Assembly: GCA_015680865.1 (NCBI GenBank)
Contig: JADAKE010000010.1
Span: 1-64,000, forward strand
DNA: 64,000 nt
Direction of reading: 5' to 3'
Origin: Enterococcus lacertideformus
GTDB taxonomy: Bacteria; Bacillota; Bacilli; Lactobacillales; Enterococcaceae
Shown here: piece after piece, positions 18,210-28,394 of the stretch
Layout of the letters: every line of letters begins with the position of its first letter
How positions within the stretch are numbered: position 1 is the stretch's first letter
The notes under the pieces: generated by a model
Seen by the model: only the letters and a program-made list of their open reading frames with translations
The model's database searches: none
What the model was told of the DNA's origin: nothing
Position numbers and translations under genes: made by a program

Positions 18210-20183
18210 ATGGCTAAAAATGAATTGACTTTATAAGAATTAGCAAAGCAAATTTATGCTAGTGTTGGTGGGATGAACAATGTTGAAAGCATTGTTCATT
18301 GCATGACACGTGTGCGTATGAAGATTATCAATGACAATCTTGTTGATATTTCAAAATTGAAAGCGATACCTGGATTGCTAGGAGTTGTTGAAGATGAACA
18401 GCTGCAAGTCATTATCGGCCCTGGAAAAGTAAATAAAGTTGCCCAAATGATGGTGGATCAAGCAGGAGTAAAACTAGGAGAAAAAATTTCTTCTGGAACG
18501 ACAACGCAGTCTAATTCAGGTACTACAGGAAAAGATTAGATTTAGTCAATGAGCGTGCTCAAGCGATGAAAGCTGCTCAAAAATCCAAACAAAAACCATC
18601 TAAAATCAAGGCAATCTTAAAAGATATCTCTAATATTTTTGTTCCTATGATACCGGCGTTTGTAGGTACAGGTATTGTGGCAGGGATAACTGCAGTATTA
18701 GCAAACTTAGTGACAGCTGGAACGCTAGAGGCGGCAACTTGGCAACAATACATTGATATCATGAATATTCTAAAAAATGGGATGTTCAGTTACTTAGTGA
18801 TCTATACAGGGATTAATGCAGCCCAAGTTTTTGGTGCAACGCCGACACTTGGTGGAGTCATCGGTGCAGTAGTCATGCTGACAGGGATGACTCCAGAAGC
18901 ACCACTTAAAAATTTATTCACAGGCGAAGCATTAGCAGCAGGCCAAGGTGGGATTTTAGGGGTTATTTTTGCAGTGTGGTTATTATCGATCGTCGAAAAA
19001 AAATTGCACAAAAGTATTCCAGATTCTGTTGATATTATTGTAACCCCAACATTATCCTTGATAGTTATTGGTTTAGTCGAAATTTTCTTCATTATGCCAT
19101 TAGCTGGGTTTATCTCAGATGGCATGGTCGGTGGAATCAATTGGGTATTAGGAGTTGGTGGTGCATTTTCAGGATTTGTATTAGGGACACTTTTCTTACC
19201 GATGGTCATGTTTGGCTTGCATCAAGTCTTAACACCGATCCATGTGCAAATTATCAATGAAACGGGAAAAACGCTTTTACTTCCTAATTTTAGCAATGGC
19301 GGGGGCAGGTCAGGTAGGTGCTGCTTTAGCCTTGTGGGTACGTTGTAAGAACAATAAAGAATTGACAGAAATGATCAAAGGAGCATTACCAGTTGGTGTA
19401 TTAGGCATTGGTGAACCATTGATTTATGGTGTTACTTTACCGTTAGGACGTCCATTTATTACAGCATGTATTGGTGGCGGAATTGGAGGTGCTGTGATCG
19501 GAATGATCGGAAACGTTGGTGCGATTGCTATTGGTCCTTCAGGTGCGGCATTAATCCCTTTGATCTCAGATGGGAAATGGCTAGGATATGTACTAGGCTT
19601 ATTAGCTGCGTATGTCGGTGGATTTCTAGCGACTTTCTTTTTTGGTATTCCTAAAGAACAACTAGCAAATGAAGCTACAAGTAGTGATATGAAGACACTG
19701 GAAGATATCGAGACTGAAAGAACAAGTGAAGTTTCATTAACAGCTGTAGCTGATGGTGTAGTAGAGTCACTTGAAAAAGTTAATGATCCTGTATTTTCAC
19801 AAAAAATGATGGGGGAAGGATATTTTGTTGAACCGACCAATGACCAAATTTATTCACCAGTGACAGGAACAGTCAGTTCTGTTTTTCCAACCAAACATGC
19901 CATTGGAATCTCTACGCCAAATGGGTTAGAAATATTACTTCATATGGGCATAGATACCGTGGAGCTTGGCGGTACTCCTTTTGATGTGAAAGTAAGTGAA
20001 GGACAAGATATAACCTCAGATACACTTGTTGCTATAGCGGATTTAGCTACAATCAAAGCAGCAGGGAAAGAAACATCTATGATAGTCTTAATAACGAATA
20101 TGGAAAAAGTGAAAAAATTTGACTTAGAAAAAACAGGCGAAACACAAGCAAATACAGTCGTAATGACAGTAGAAACTTTTTGA
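18210..20183 (+). pseudogene. murP: MurNAc-specific PTS EIIBCA (MurP-like), one nonsense codon and two frameshifts
   Basis: From ATG 18210 the frame reads MAKNELTL, then TAA at 18234-18236, then ELAKQIYASVGG in the same frame: a single base change. EIIB has the Cys in NVESIVHCMTRVRMK. A frame change at about 18538 (RLDLVNERAQ) leads to EIIC, and another near 19290 (correct: [14 protein letters not shown], here an extra base) leads to [15 protein letters not shown]. The C-terminal EIIA has [16 protein letters not shown] with its phosphorylation His, making a EIIB-EIIC-EIIA fusion of about 655 residues. MurP imports and phosphorylates MurNAc sugars. Position after murQ supports this. Confidence 0.8.
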
Positions 20184-20268
20184 TCACAAATAGCAAAGAT
20201 TTGTTCTGTTCTTTGATATGTTCCTCTAGTCAAGAGAACATGGACCAACGAAATGTATGCAAAAAATG

Positions 20269-20300
20269 CTCAAAACCTTTTTCTGGTTTTGAGTATTTTT
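20269..20300. terminator. Terminator between convergent murP and nrdI
   Basis: CTCAAAACC and GGTTTTGAG flank a 7-base loop, with T residues after it on the plus strand and an A run before it, so it can serve both strands. Confidence 0.8.
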
Positions 20301-20321
20301 TTAGAAAAAACTAAAATTTTC

Positions 20322-20780
20322 TCAGCTTGTATATTTTCTTAAAACTTCAACTAGTTTCAGATACACTCTTTCTACATCTGCTGGAGTGCCTCGTAATTCA
20401 TAGTCGGCGAGGAAAGCAAACCCAAATTGATGGGCATATTGTTTGGCAGTTAAGCAATATTGATTATTGAAATTTTTATTGCCACTTCCTACTACTCCTA
20501 AACAAAGGCTATGATTGTTTTCGTATTCAAGATATTCACGCATGGTTTCCGTTAAGATTTCAGTATCGCCATTATCTAATCCATTTCCCCCATCTAAGTA
20601 AGTAGGGACAAAAGTAAAAAAAGTTTCATTTTCCTTTTCGAAATCACTGTTTTCGTGAATTTCTTTTAGTGTTATTTCTGGTAATTCCGCCTTGATTCCA
20701 TGTTGTTGTGCAGCGTATTCTGCCAGCTTCTTAGTAAAAGCACGCGTATTTCCAGAAATCGATATATATAGAATATTCAT
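20322..20780 (-). CDS. nrdI: Flavodoxin-like protein NrdI
   Basis: 152 residues. MNILYISISGNTRAFTKKLA is the FMN phosphate-binding loop; FVPTYLDGGNGLDNGD and VGSGNKNFNNQYCLTAKQYA are characteristic of NrdI. NrdI reduces oxygen to help build the dimanganese-tyrosyl cofactor of class Ib ribonucleotide reductase NrdF. No nrdEF genes lie next to it, which happens in enterococci where nrdI stands apart. Intact, with GGAGGAAATG before the start. Confidence 0.85.
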   Translation of the reverse strand: MNILYISISGNTRAFTKKLAEYAAQQHGIKAELPEITLKEIHENSDFEKENETFFTFVPTYLDGGNGLDNGDTEILTETMREYLEYENNHSLCLGVVGSGNKNFNNQYCLTAKQYAHQFGFAFLADYELRGTPADVERVYLKLVEVLRKYTS

Positions 20781-20990
20781 ACATCATTTCCTCCAATCCT
20801 TATCAGTAGTATAGCATTTTTTTGTCCAGATTTGGGCAAAGGGTTTCCTTAAATAAATAGGCGGAGTTCTTGTATCATTAGAAAAGAATCATTACGATTA
20901 GTTTTCTATTAGAAAGTATGTGAATGAGGAAAATTAAGAAAAGATTTGTTATACTTGTGATAAAAGCGGTTTATTTTGGAGGATGCTTAA

Positions 20991-22415
20991 ATGGATACAG
21001 AGCGACAGAGTAAAGGAATAGGTTTGATTCCACTAGCGGCCTTAGTCATAGGTTCAGCGATCGGAGGTGGGGTATTTGGTATTATGACGGACATCTCTGG
21101 ATCGGCGGGTGTTCCAGCTATTTTTAGTTGGATACTTGTGGGGTCGGCCATGATGATGCTCTCGTTATCAATCAATAATATCAATAAAAAATGTCCAGAG
21201 TTAGAAGGTGGGATTTTTAGCTATGCCGAAGCTGGTTTTGGACGATTTTCTGGATTTATCAGTGGTTGGGGCTATTGGCTTACTTGTTGGTTAGGAAATG
21301 TGGCCTTTGCAACATTACTAATGAGTGCTCTAGGTTACTTTTTCCCAGTGTTCGATGGTGGACAAAATGTTGCTTCGATTGTGATGAGTACGTTGTTTTT
21401 ATGGGGTTACGCTTGGTTAGTTAATCGTGGAGTGGAAAATGCAAGTTACGTGAATGCCATCGTGACCATTTGTAAGCTTGTGCCATTATTTTTATTTATT
21501 GTTGTTGCAATCAGTACTTTTTCACTCCAACAATTGATAGATAATTTTTCTAGTGACATCATCTTGAATGTCAATGGACAGCCTGTGCCATTTTCTAGTC
21601 AAGTATTGAGTTGTATCATGGTCATGTTATGGGTCTTCGTCGGTATCGAAGGTGCTTCCGTGGTTGGCTCACGAGCAAAGAAAAAATCGGATGTGGGGAA
21701 GGCGACGATACTTGGGATTTTTGGACTTATCGTCATTTATGTATTAGTTTCTATGTTGCCTTATGGGACAATGTCAATGGAAGAATTACAAGGGATCAAA
21801 ACACAACCAGCTATGGGCTATGTATTTGAAATGATGGTAGGAAAATGGGGGGCCATCTTGATTAATGGAGGTTTGATCATTTCATTAGTAGGGGTTTGGT
21901 TGTCATGGACGATCTTACCTATTGAAACTATGCGAAATATGGCGGATGATGGCTTATTGCCCAAACGATGGGGAAAAGTCAATAAACAAGGTGCACCAAC
22001 CTATGCGATTGTTTTAACGACGATCTGTACGAATGTTTTTTTACTTTCTTTATTATTTACAGATAGTGCTTATAATTTTGCTTATACTCTTGGAACTGCA
22101 GCGATTTTCTTCACTTGGTTGTTCTTAGGCCTTTATCAGATGAAGCTATCTTATCAAAGAAAAGAATGGGTTCAGTTTTTTGTGGGCTTTTTAGCGAGTG
22201 CCTTTCAAATATGGGCAATGCTAGTTGTTGCTTTTAATGAAGTGATGTTGGTTTTAGTTTTATTCTTACCAGGAATTATCTTTTACCTAAGAGCAAGAAA
22301 AGAACAAAATGACCCAGTTCCACACTTTTATTTGGATAAAATTTTACTTATCGCTGTTACAATTGCGGGATTAACGGCAATGGTTTTATTTACTACTGGC
22401 ATCCTACATGTTTAA
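20991..22415 (+). CDS. APC-family basic amino acid antiporter (ArcD/YdgI-like)
   Basis: 474 residues with 12 to 13 hydrophobic spans. The opening GLIPLAALVIGSAIGGGVFG and FSYAEAGFGRFSGFISGWGY are diagnostic for the basic amino acid/polyamine antiporter branch (arginine:ornithine, lysine:cadaverine). WVFVGIEGASVVGSRAKKKS and ILPIETMRNMADDGLLP follow in the expected places. The substrate cannot be fixed by sequence reading; no arc genes are adjacent. TGGAGGATGC precedes the ATG. Intact. Confidence 0.85.
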   Translation: MDTERQSKGIGLIPLAALVIGSAIGGGVFGIMTDISGSAGVPAIFSWILVGSAMMMLSLSINNINKKCPELEGGIFSYAEAGFGRFSGFISGWGYWLTCWLGNVAFATLLMSALGYFFPVFDGGQNVASIVMSTLFLWGYAWLVNRGVENASYVNAIVTICKLVPLFLFIVVAISTFSLQQLIDNFSSDIILNVNGQPVPFSSQVLSCIMVMLWVFVGIEGASVVGSRAKKKSDVGKATILGIFGLIVIYVLVSMLPYGTMSMEELQGIKTQPAMGYVFEMMVGKWGAILINGGLIISLVGVWLSWTILPIETMRNMADDGLLPKRWGKVNKQGAPTYAIVLTTICTNVFLLSLLFTDSAYNFAYTLGTAAIFFTWLFLGLYQMKLSYQRKEWVQFFVGFLASAFQIWAMLVVAFNEVMLVLVLFLPGIIFYLRARKEQNDPVPHFYLDKILLIAVTIAGLTAMVLFTTGILHV

Positions 22416-22442
22416 AAAATATGTTTGAATAATAGATAAAAA

Positions 22443-22520
22443 GAGCCAAATAAACTTAGAAATAATTGGTATAAATCAATAATACCAATCGTAGAAAAAG
22501 TTTGTTTGGGTCTTTTTTAG
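22443..22520 (+). terminator. Terminator after the APC antiporter
   Basis: GAGCCAAATAAACTT (22443-22457) pairs with AAGTTTGTTTGGGTCTT (22499-22515), followed by T residues; an inner hairpin ATTGGTAT/ATACCAAT lies in the loop. Confidence 0.75.
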
Positions 22521-23069
22521 TTTTACAGTGTCGAAGAGCAAAATCAATTGAAAGTAAGCTATCAAAGTGAACCATGCTGTCAGAATACATGTCCATTTGG
22601 CATCCCCGTTAAGCTGATCAGTAATAAAGTTCAGAATAACCAATTCTGTCAAGCCAATTGTCATGAAAAAAGAGAAAATTGAAGATGAATGAATGAGACA
22701 ATAGGATCAATTCCTTTTCAAAGAAGGTAAGATAAACCCATTGATAAATATTTGGTTGCTTTGGCTAAAAAAAATAGCAATTATTTCAATAAGCGTATAA
22801 ATAGTATAATTGCTTAAAAAAGCTCTGGTTTCATCATTGTTGACCATAAAATTTCCAGTATTCTTGCTAAAACCAATTTAAACCATGCTAACAATAATTC
22901 TTTTTTTATACAAAAAAGGAATATAGGATCAGCTGTCAATATTTCTTTTTTATTATAAATTGACTGAATTTTAAAAAAATAAATAGATTTGATTAGAATT
23001 TATCTATATTTCCAGTGGATTTTGATTTATAATAAAAAAATATCTTGTAATTTTTAGGGAGGAAACGAA
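22521..23069 (-). other. Intergenic with possible minus-strand membrane-protein remnant
   Basis: A minus-strand frame from 22664 to 22476 encodes 62 residues with two hydrophobic stretches (CILTAWFTLIAYFQLILLFD), and upstream pieces in other frames also look hydrophobic up to about 22800. This may be a decayed small membrane protein; no start or ribosome binding site is convincing. The rest, to 23069, is AT-rich leader. TAGGGAGGAAACG is the ribosome binding site for the next gene. Confidence 0.3.
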
Positions 23070-23750
23070 ATGGAGAACTATCTTAGTCTTTTAGGTGTAT
23101 TGATCGTTATTATAGGTTTTGCACTGAAATTAGACTCAATTTTGATTGTAATGGTAGCGCTAGTTGTTACCGCGTTAACAGGCGGATTAGGAATTAACGG
23201 CATGCTTGAGACTTTAGGTACAAGTTTTGTGAATAATCGAGGAATGGCTATTTTTATCATCATTATGCTTGCGACAGGAACACTTGAACGTAATGGATTA
23301 AAAGAATCAGCAGCTTCACTTATCAAGCGTTTTAGGAAAGTATCGGCAGGGATGATCATTGATATCTATGGTGTTTTTCGTATGATTTTTGCAGCCTTCA
23401 ATGTGAGTTTTGGCGGGGTAGCAGGTTTTGTTCGTCCTATCATAATGCCAATGGCTTTAGGTACGATAGAATCAAAAGGATTAGCGATCAATCCACAACA
23501 TGAAGAAGAACTAAAGGGAATGTCTTCTGCGATGGAAAATATCTGTTGGTTCTTTGGTCAAGTCTTATTTGTAGGCGGAGCTGGTGCATTACTTGTGCAA
23601 TCAACATTGAAAGATTTGGGTTATGTAGTGACATTGCAACTTGCTTTAGTAGAAGTACCAGTTGCACTTGTTGCTCTAGTGGTTGCAAGTATTTACTTCT
23701 ATTTGAAAGAAAAGAAATTGGCAAAGAAATACTATTCAGAAAAGGAGTAA
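23070..23750 (+). CDS. DUF969 membrane permease subunit
   Basis: 226 residues with about six hydrophobic spans. MENYLSLLGVLIVIIGFALK and FSGGV-like FNVSFGGVAGFVRPIIMPMA match DUF969 proteins. These always occur with a DUF979 partner and often with pyrrolidone-carboxylate peptidase, as here. The pair is thought to be a transporter, possibly for 5-oxoproline or related peptides. Four bases separate it from the DUF979 gene, indicating one transcript. Intact. Confidence 0.8.
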   Translation: MENYLSLLGVLIVIIGFALKLDSILIVMVALVVTALTGGLGINGMLETLGTSFVNNRGMAIFIIIMLATGTLERNGLKESAASLIKRFRKVSAGMIIDIYGVFRMIFAAFNVSFGGVAGFVRPIIMPMALGTIESKGLAINPQHEEELKGMSSAMENICWFFGQVLFVGGAGALLVQSTLKDLGYVVTLQLALVEVPVALVALVVASIYFYLKEKKLAKKYYSEKE

Positions 23751-23754
23751 TAGG

Positions 23755-24699
23755 ATGAGTTTTTTTACAGATCCTGAAATTTTATTAGGGGATAAATTAT
23801 TAGAAATATTATACATTCTCATGGGATTAGTTCTTATATACACCGGTATTAGAAACATCAACGATAAAACAAATCCACACCGTTATGGGTCAGCTTTCTT
23901 TTGGACCATTTTAGGAATTGTTATTGCAGGCGGTCGCTGGATACCAGCAATCGTCAATGGTATCTTAATTTTTGCGATGACGATCCCAGCAATTGCGAAA
24001 AAAGTAAGCAAAGGCGAAAGTCGTTTGCCTTCAAAGCAATACATGGAGAAAATGTCAGACAAATTGGGTATGAAGATTTTTATCCCGGCATTAAGTATTG
24101 GCGTATTCGCAATCTTGTTTGCCTTATTTACCAAACTAGGTGCATTAGTTGGTGTGGGTGTTGGGGTGTTTGCAGCGATGCTTATTATGATGTTCTTTTC
24201 ACGAGATAATCGACCAACAACCTTCCTTGATGATGCCGCTGATATGTTAGGTACAGTGGGACCGTTAAGTATGTTACCGATGCTTTTGGCGTCATTAGGA
24301 GCTGTTTTTACTAGCGCAGGAGTAGGAACTGTTATTTCAAATGCAGTAGGTCAGATTGTACCAGAAGGAAACGTAAATGTTGGTATTATTATATACGCAT
24401 TAGGTATGGTGATTTTTACAGTAATCATGGGAAATGCGTTTGCTGTAATTACAGTAATGACTGTTGGTATTGGAGCGCCATTTGTATTTAGCCATGGTGC
24501 AAACCCCGCATTAGTCGGTATGGTTGCCTTAACATGTGGTTTTTGTGGAACATTATTGACACCAATGGCAGCAAACTTCAATGTCGTACCAGTAGCAATG
24601 CTAGAAATGAAAGATAAATATGTCGTCATCAAAAATCAACTATTTATTGCAATCTTTATGTTAGTATTCCAAATTATGTATATGATTTTGTTTAAATAA
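23755..24699 (+). CDS. DUF979 membrane permease subunit
   Basis: 314 residues, about nine hydrophobic spans. [20 protein letters not shown] at the start and [20 protein letters not shown] with [19 protein letters not shown] near the end match the DUF979 family. It is the partner of the DUF969 protein upstream and is followed after 56 bases by pcp. The three genes probably form an operon that imports and opens pyroglutamyl compounds. Function of the permease is inferred from its constant genomic company. Confidence 0.8.
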   Translation: MSFFTDPEILLGDKLLEILYILMGLVLIYTGIRNINDKTNPHRYGSAFFWTILGIVIAGGRWIPAIVNGILIFAMTIPAIAKKVSKGESRLPSKQYMEKMSDKLGMKIFIPALSIGVFAILFALFTKLGALVGVGVGVFAAMLIMMFFSRDNRPTTFLDDAADMLGTVGPLSMLPMLLASLGAVFTSAGVGTVISNAVGQIVPEGNVNVGIIIYALGMVIFTVIMGNAFAVITVMTVGIGAPFVFSHGANPALVGMVALTCGFCGTLLTPMAANFNVVPVAMLEMKDKYVVIKNQLFIAIFMLVFQIMYMILFK

Positions 24700-24755
24700 A
24701 AGAAAATTTTATAATAAATGTTGTGAAATTTTTAATAATGATGGAGGAATGTAAG

Positions 24756-25400
24756 ATGAAAGTACTAGTAACAGGTTTTGACCCTTTCGGTGGAGATAAA
24801 GTGAATCCAGCTTATGAAGCGGTAAAAAAAATGCCTGACGAAATCGCAGGGGCACAAATCATCAAAATCGAAGTACCCACAGTCTTTGCTAAAAGTGGTC
24901 AAGTAGTGAAAGAAGCAATTGAGAAATATCAGTCAGAAATCGTTATCTGTGTCGGTCAAGCGGGTGGCCGTTCAGCAGTTTCTTTTGAGCGGGTAGCCAT
25001 CAATTTAGCAGAAGCACGAATTGAAGATAATGAAGGCAACCAACCTTTTGATACTGCACTTGAACCAGATGGACCAGCAGCTTACTTCACTTCCTTACCA
25101 ATTAAAGCAATGACCAAAAATGTTCATGATCATGGATTACCTGCTTATATTTCTTATACAGCTGGTACATTTGTTTGCAATGATATCATGTATCGTTTGC
25201 TTCATTTGATCGAAACCAAATTTCCAATGATTCGCGGTGTGTTTATCCATGTGCCTTTTTCTCCTGATCAAGTAATCGAACGGCCAGTTGGTACGCCATC
25301 TATGTCATTAGATGATATTGCTGCTTCATTAACCTATGCTGTAGAAGCTGCTATAACAAATGATCATGATATTTCTGGTAATGCAGGAACAACTCACTAA
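24756..25400 (+). CDS. pcp: Pyrrolidone-carboxylate peptidase
   Basis: Removes N-terminal pyroglutamate from peptides in the cytoplasm. [20 protein letters not shown] is the canonical start, favouring ATG 24756 with ATGGAGGAATG as ribosome binding site over an upstream ATG at 24723. The catalytic triad is visible: Glu in [14 protein letters not shown], Cys in [17 protein letters not shown] and His in [12 protein letters not shown]. About 214 residues, full length and intact. Last gene of the DUF969-DUF979-pcp operon. Confidence 0.93.
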   Translation: MKVLVTGFDPFGGDKVNPAYEAVKKMPDEIAGAQIIKIEVPTVFAKSGQVVKEAIEKYQSEIVICVGQAGGRSAVSFERVAINLAEARIEDNEGNQPFDTALEPDGPAAYFTSLPIKAMTKNVHDHGLPAYISYTAGTFVCNDIMYRLLHLIETKFPMIRGVFIHVPFSPDQVIERPVGTPSMSLDDIAASLTYAVEAAITNDHDISGNAGTTH

Positions 25401-25440
25401 TTTTTATTAGTTTGTAATGTTAAACAGAAATCAATTGTGT

Positions 25441-25475
25441 CGACTGGTAGAATGTGACCAGTCGATTCTTTTTTA
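25441..25475 (+). terminator. Terminator of the pcp operon
   Basis: CGACTGGT and ACCAGTCG enclose an 8-base loop and are followed by ATTCTTTTTT. Confidence 0.85.
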
Positions 25476-26041
25476 AAAGGAAACAGCGTAATGGATGACT
25501 GGCAAAAAATACTTGAAGGTGTTCCTCAATGAAATCAATAAAGCGTATCCCAATAAGATTTCTAAACAAAATACAAGTAATCAGTGAGAGGAAAACTATG
25601 AAAAAATGACAAAAAACAACGACAATTAGTCAACAAACATCGTCGTTATTTGATCAATTCACGATTTATTGAGGAAAATTGTTTAGCAGTGACTGATTGT
25701 GCTTTTGGCAGATTTCAAAACCAGTCCTTTCTTTTGAACCAAGCAGAGGTAACAAAAATTATACTGTGATTGCGGATGGAAATTAAAAATCCCGTATGTC
25801 GTCCAATCATCTAAGACAGGCAAACAACTATATGTAGTGTCAATAATTTTGTAGAATACCTGCACATAAGTCCTAAAATGGCTATTTCAATTAAAGTAGG
25901 GATGATAAAGGTAGAGTTCAATATTATTAGATGAGTTATTATAGCTCAAACAGCAAGATATTCCATTTCCTGAAAATATATTGCAAGAATAGAGTAAAAT
26001 ATAATTATAAAATAAACAGAAAATAGCAAAGGAGTAAGACA
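25476..26041. other. Intergenic with unidentifiable coding debris
   Basis: Fragments such as FGRFQNQSFLLNQAEVTKI (about 25705-25760) are readable but interrupted by stops and shifts, so a decayed gene is likely. No family recognised. GCAAAGGAGTAAGAC at 26027-26041 is the ribosome binding site of the VOC gene. Confidence 0.35.
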
Positions 26042-26422
26042 ATGAATCTATCTATGATCCATCATATTGCGATTATTGTATCTGATTATCAAAAGTCGCG
26101 AGAATTTTATGTCGAAAAATTAGGCTTTGGAGTAATCCGTGAAAACTATCGAAAAGAAAGAGGCGATTATAAGTTAGATTTAAAGTTAGGACAAATAGAA
26201 TTAGAAATATTTGGGATGAAAAATGCACCTAAGCGTCCTAGTTACCCTGAAGCGTGTGGCTTAAGACACCTTGCTTTTAAAGTTGAAGCAATTGAGTCAG
26301 TTATTGATGAACTTCATTCAAAGGGAATTGAAACGGAACCTGTTAGAACCGATGCATTTACTGGAGAAAAAATGACTTTTTTCTTTGACCCAGATGGGCT
26401 GCCGTTGGAATTACATGAATAA
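26042..26422 (+). CDS. VOC-family (glyoxalase/bleomycin-resistance fold) protein
   Basis: 126 residues. MIHHIAIIVSDYQKSREFYV, LELEIFGM-type middle strand, CGLRHLAFKVEAIESVIDEL and FFDPDGLPLELHE form one complete beta-alpha-beta-beta-beta pair with the metal ligands His, Glu, His and Glu in their usual places. Proteins of this size are often annotated as GloA2/lactoylglutathione-lyase-like; the actual substrate is unknown. Intact and monocistronic. Confidence 0.85.
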   Translation: MNLSMIHHIAIIVSDYQKSREFYVEKLGFGVIRENYRKERGDYKLDLKLGQIELEIFGMKNAPKRPSYPEACGLRHLAFKVEAIESVIDELHSKGIETEPVRTDAFTGEKMTFFFDPDGLPLELHE

Positions 26423-26512
26423 GTAACAAAATTGTCACTTTTTCTTTCTTTCATTCGATTTTTTAACAAGAAAAATCTTGTTATGCTAGAAAAAAAGAAA
26501 TGGGAGACATCA

Positions 26513-26984
26513 ATGAAGATGAAAAAAATAATTTTTGGAACAGCTATACTTTTGCTTCGATGATATTAGTGAACAAGAATATCAAATTCCATTAAAGAAA
26601 GCGGCAATGATCTTTAAAGAGGTATCAAGCCAAACTGATGTCAAAATGATTCAATTTAATCCGCAAGAAAACGTTCAACAACCTACTAATAATACGTTTG
26701 AATATCTATTCGTAAGTTCTGATCAAATTGTTGCTATTAATCCAACAACTGGTAAGACAACAACTCGGATGGTCAAGCAAATAGAAAATAATTCAACTTT
26801 TGATGTAGAAGAGACGGAGAAAATTAAAACGCCACAAACAGCGATGAAAGAAGCGGCCAAGCAATGTGGAAGTAAGCATGCAAGAGTGAAGAGTTGGAGC
26901 CTATTAGCAAAAAGCGGTAAACTTTATTACAAAGTTAAACTTGTAGAAAAGGAAAAAAACTACATTTTATTAATACGAGCCTAA
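26513..26984 (+). pseudogene. PepSY-domain exported protein with lost signal-peptide junction
   Basis: ATG 26513, after GGGAGA, encodes MKMKKIIFGTAILLLR and stops at 26561. The mature part follows in the next frame as FDDISEQEYQIPLKKAAMIF and contains two PepSY-like repeats (second: TPQTAMKEAAKQCGSKHARV with SWSLLAKSGKLYYKVKL). The signal peptide and mature frame meet without a lipobox or linker, so bases between them have probably been lost along with the frame. PepSY proteins bind or inhibit peptidases at the cell surface. Proposed role only from family. Confidence 0.6.
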
Positions 26985-27063
26985 AAATTCAGAAGCTATC
27001 ATTTTTCTTTTTTTTCAGATAAGAGTAAGCTAAATGTGTAAAAAAGAAAAGGAGTCGTTTGAG

Positions 27064-27243
27064 ATGGAAAAGATGAAATGCCCAAACTGTGGGAAAAAAT
27101 TTACTTATGAAGAAGTAAATAACGTTGTGGAACACGCAGATAAAGAAATGCCAGTTGTTTGTCCTTATTGTCGAACAGAAGCAAGACGTATTGTAACGCA
27201 TGGCTATTTTATCACACAAAAAATTGAAGACTATTTAAAATAA
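27064..27243 (+). CDS. Small zinc-ribbon protein
   Basis: 59 residues from ATG 27064, chosen because AAAAGGAGTCG lies 8 to 15 bases upstream and the protein then starts MEKMKCPNCGKKFTYEEV. Two CxxC pairs (CPNC and CPYC) form a four-Cys zinc-binding site. Function unknown. Confidence 0.7.
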   Translation: MEKMKCPNCGKKFTYEEVNNVVEHADKEMPVVCPYCRTEARRIVTHGYFITQKIEDYLK

Positions 27244-27295
27244 CGCTTTTGATCTTTATTTTTCAATGGTAAAATGAAAAAAAGGAGAGAATGAA

Positions 27296-27859
27296 ATGAT
27301 TCGTTTTGCAAAAAAATAGGATGCTATTGAAATTGCTCCCCTTATTTTAGTTATTTTAAATGATATGGAATTACCATTTTTACAAAAGTATGGAAAAGAG
27401 AAAACAATTGAAATTTTAGAAGAAGCCATTACCGATCCCAATTACCGCTATAGCTATACAAGAGGAATTGTTGAGGAAGTAGATGGAAAGGTTGCTGGTG
27501 TTGCATTTGGTTATACGGATGAAGAAGAAGCATCAATCGATTGCCCATTAGAAAAAATTTTAGAAAAACATGGGATAGAGAGCAATGAACAGTTATTTGT
27601 TGATCAAGAAACATTCCCCGGAGAATGGTATTTAGACTCAATATCGGTTTCTGAAGATTTTAGAGGTCAGGGAATTGGTTCTAAGCTACTTTCCGTTCTC
27701 CCAAAAATGGCGGAAAGAAATGGACGAAAAGTTATTGGTTTGAGTGTGGATGAACAAAATCCTAAGGCAAAGAAACTATACGAACGGCACGGATTCAATG
27801 TTGTAGGAAAATGTAAAATCAGTGGTCACAACTATGAACACATGCAAAAAAAAATTTAA
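27296..27859 (+). pseudogene. GNAT acetyltransferase with in-frame stop near the N-terminus
   Basis: ATG 27296 follows AAAGGAGAG and reads MIRFAKK, then TAG at 27317-27319, then DAIEIAPLILVILNDMELPF in the same frame. AKK-E-DA is the common pattern in this family, so a GAG to TAG change would explain the stop. The acetyl-CoA site is clear: ISVSEDFRGQGIGSKLLSVL, then GLSVDEQNPKAKKLYERHGF. Joined length is about 187 residues. Substrate unknown. Confidence 0.75.
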
Positions 27860-27934
27860 TTTATTTTTAAATAGATTCCTTATATTTTAATAAAAATATC
27901 CAAATAAGCGTAATTATTATTTATCTGATTATTG

Positions 27935-27967
27935 GAGTGAAAAACATGATATTTCACTCTTTTTTTA
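27935..27967 (+). terminator. Terminator after the GNAT gene
   Basis: GAGTGAAA and TTTCACTC flank AACATGATA and are followed by seven T. Confidence 0.85.
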
Positions 27968-27996
27968 TATGAAAATAAGAACCCTCTCTCGACACT

Positions 27997-28358
27997 ATGT
28001 TTGTGAGTAAAAAAAGAATATTTAAAATGTTAAAAGTAAAATAGGGAAATAGTGGCTGTTGGATTATTGTTTTCAAACCTATTTATTTCAATATCTGCAA
28101 TAGCAGAAAACTATACTCTTTAAGATCTTGGTAGTATTTATGATGATTTAACTGGAAATTATGGATTATTAGGAGTTACTTCTCAATTCACCTATGCTCA
28201 AAAGGAAAAATAACGGTAAATGCACATATAGACGGAAATATTGCAACATGTGAATGGTTTGCCAAAAATAAATAATATTTCCAATAAATGATTAGTATCT
28301 GTAGTTACTATTACTACTTCTTACTGCAGTGATTAGAAGAAAAAAGAAGAATAAATAA
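27997..28358 (+). pseudogene. Relic of a wall-anchored or secreted surface protein
   Basis: Around 28030-28125 a signal-peptide-like sequence is readable across a stop and shifts (MLKVK, then VAVGLLFSNLFIS-type core and SAIAENYTL). It continues with DLGSIYDDLTGNYGLLGVTS and KITVNAHIDGNIATCEW-like pieces, the start pattern of choice-of-anchor-type adhesins. Within 100 bases the reading changes to a short hydrophobic stretch and a basic end (TAVIRRKKKNK, stop 28356-28358), as in LPXTG sorting tails. The repeat and adhesin body is missing. No intact frame remains. Confidence 0.45.
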
Positions 28359-28394
28359 AAAGAGTCCGAAGTGTTTAACTCTGGGAAACAAGAA

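Noticed and set aside
18802..19209. Minus-strand frames inside murP (also 19424-19840)
   Set aside because: Shadows of the PTS EIIC sequence, rich in Pro/Thr/Ile as expected from complement of membrane-protein codons.
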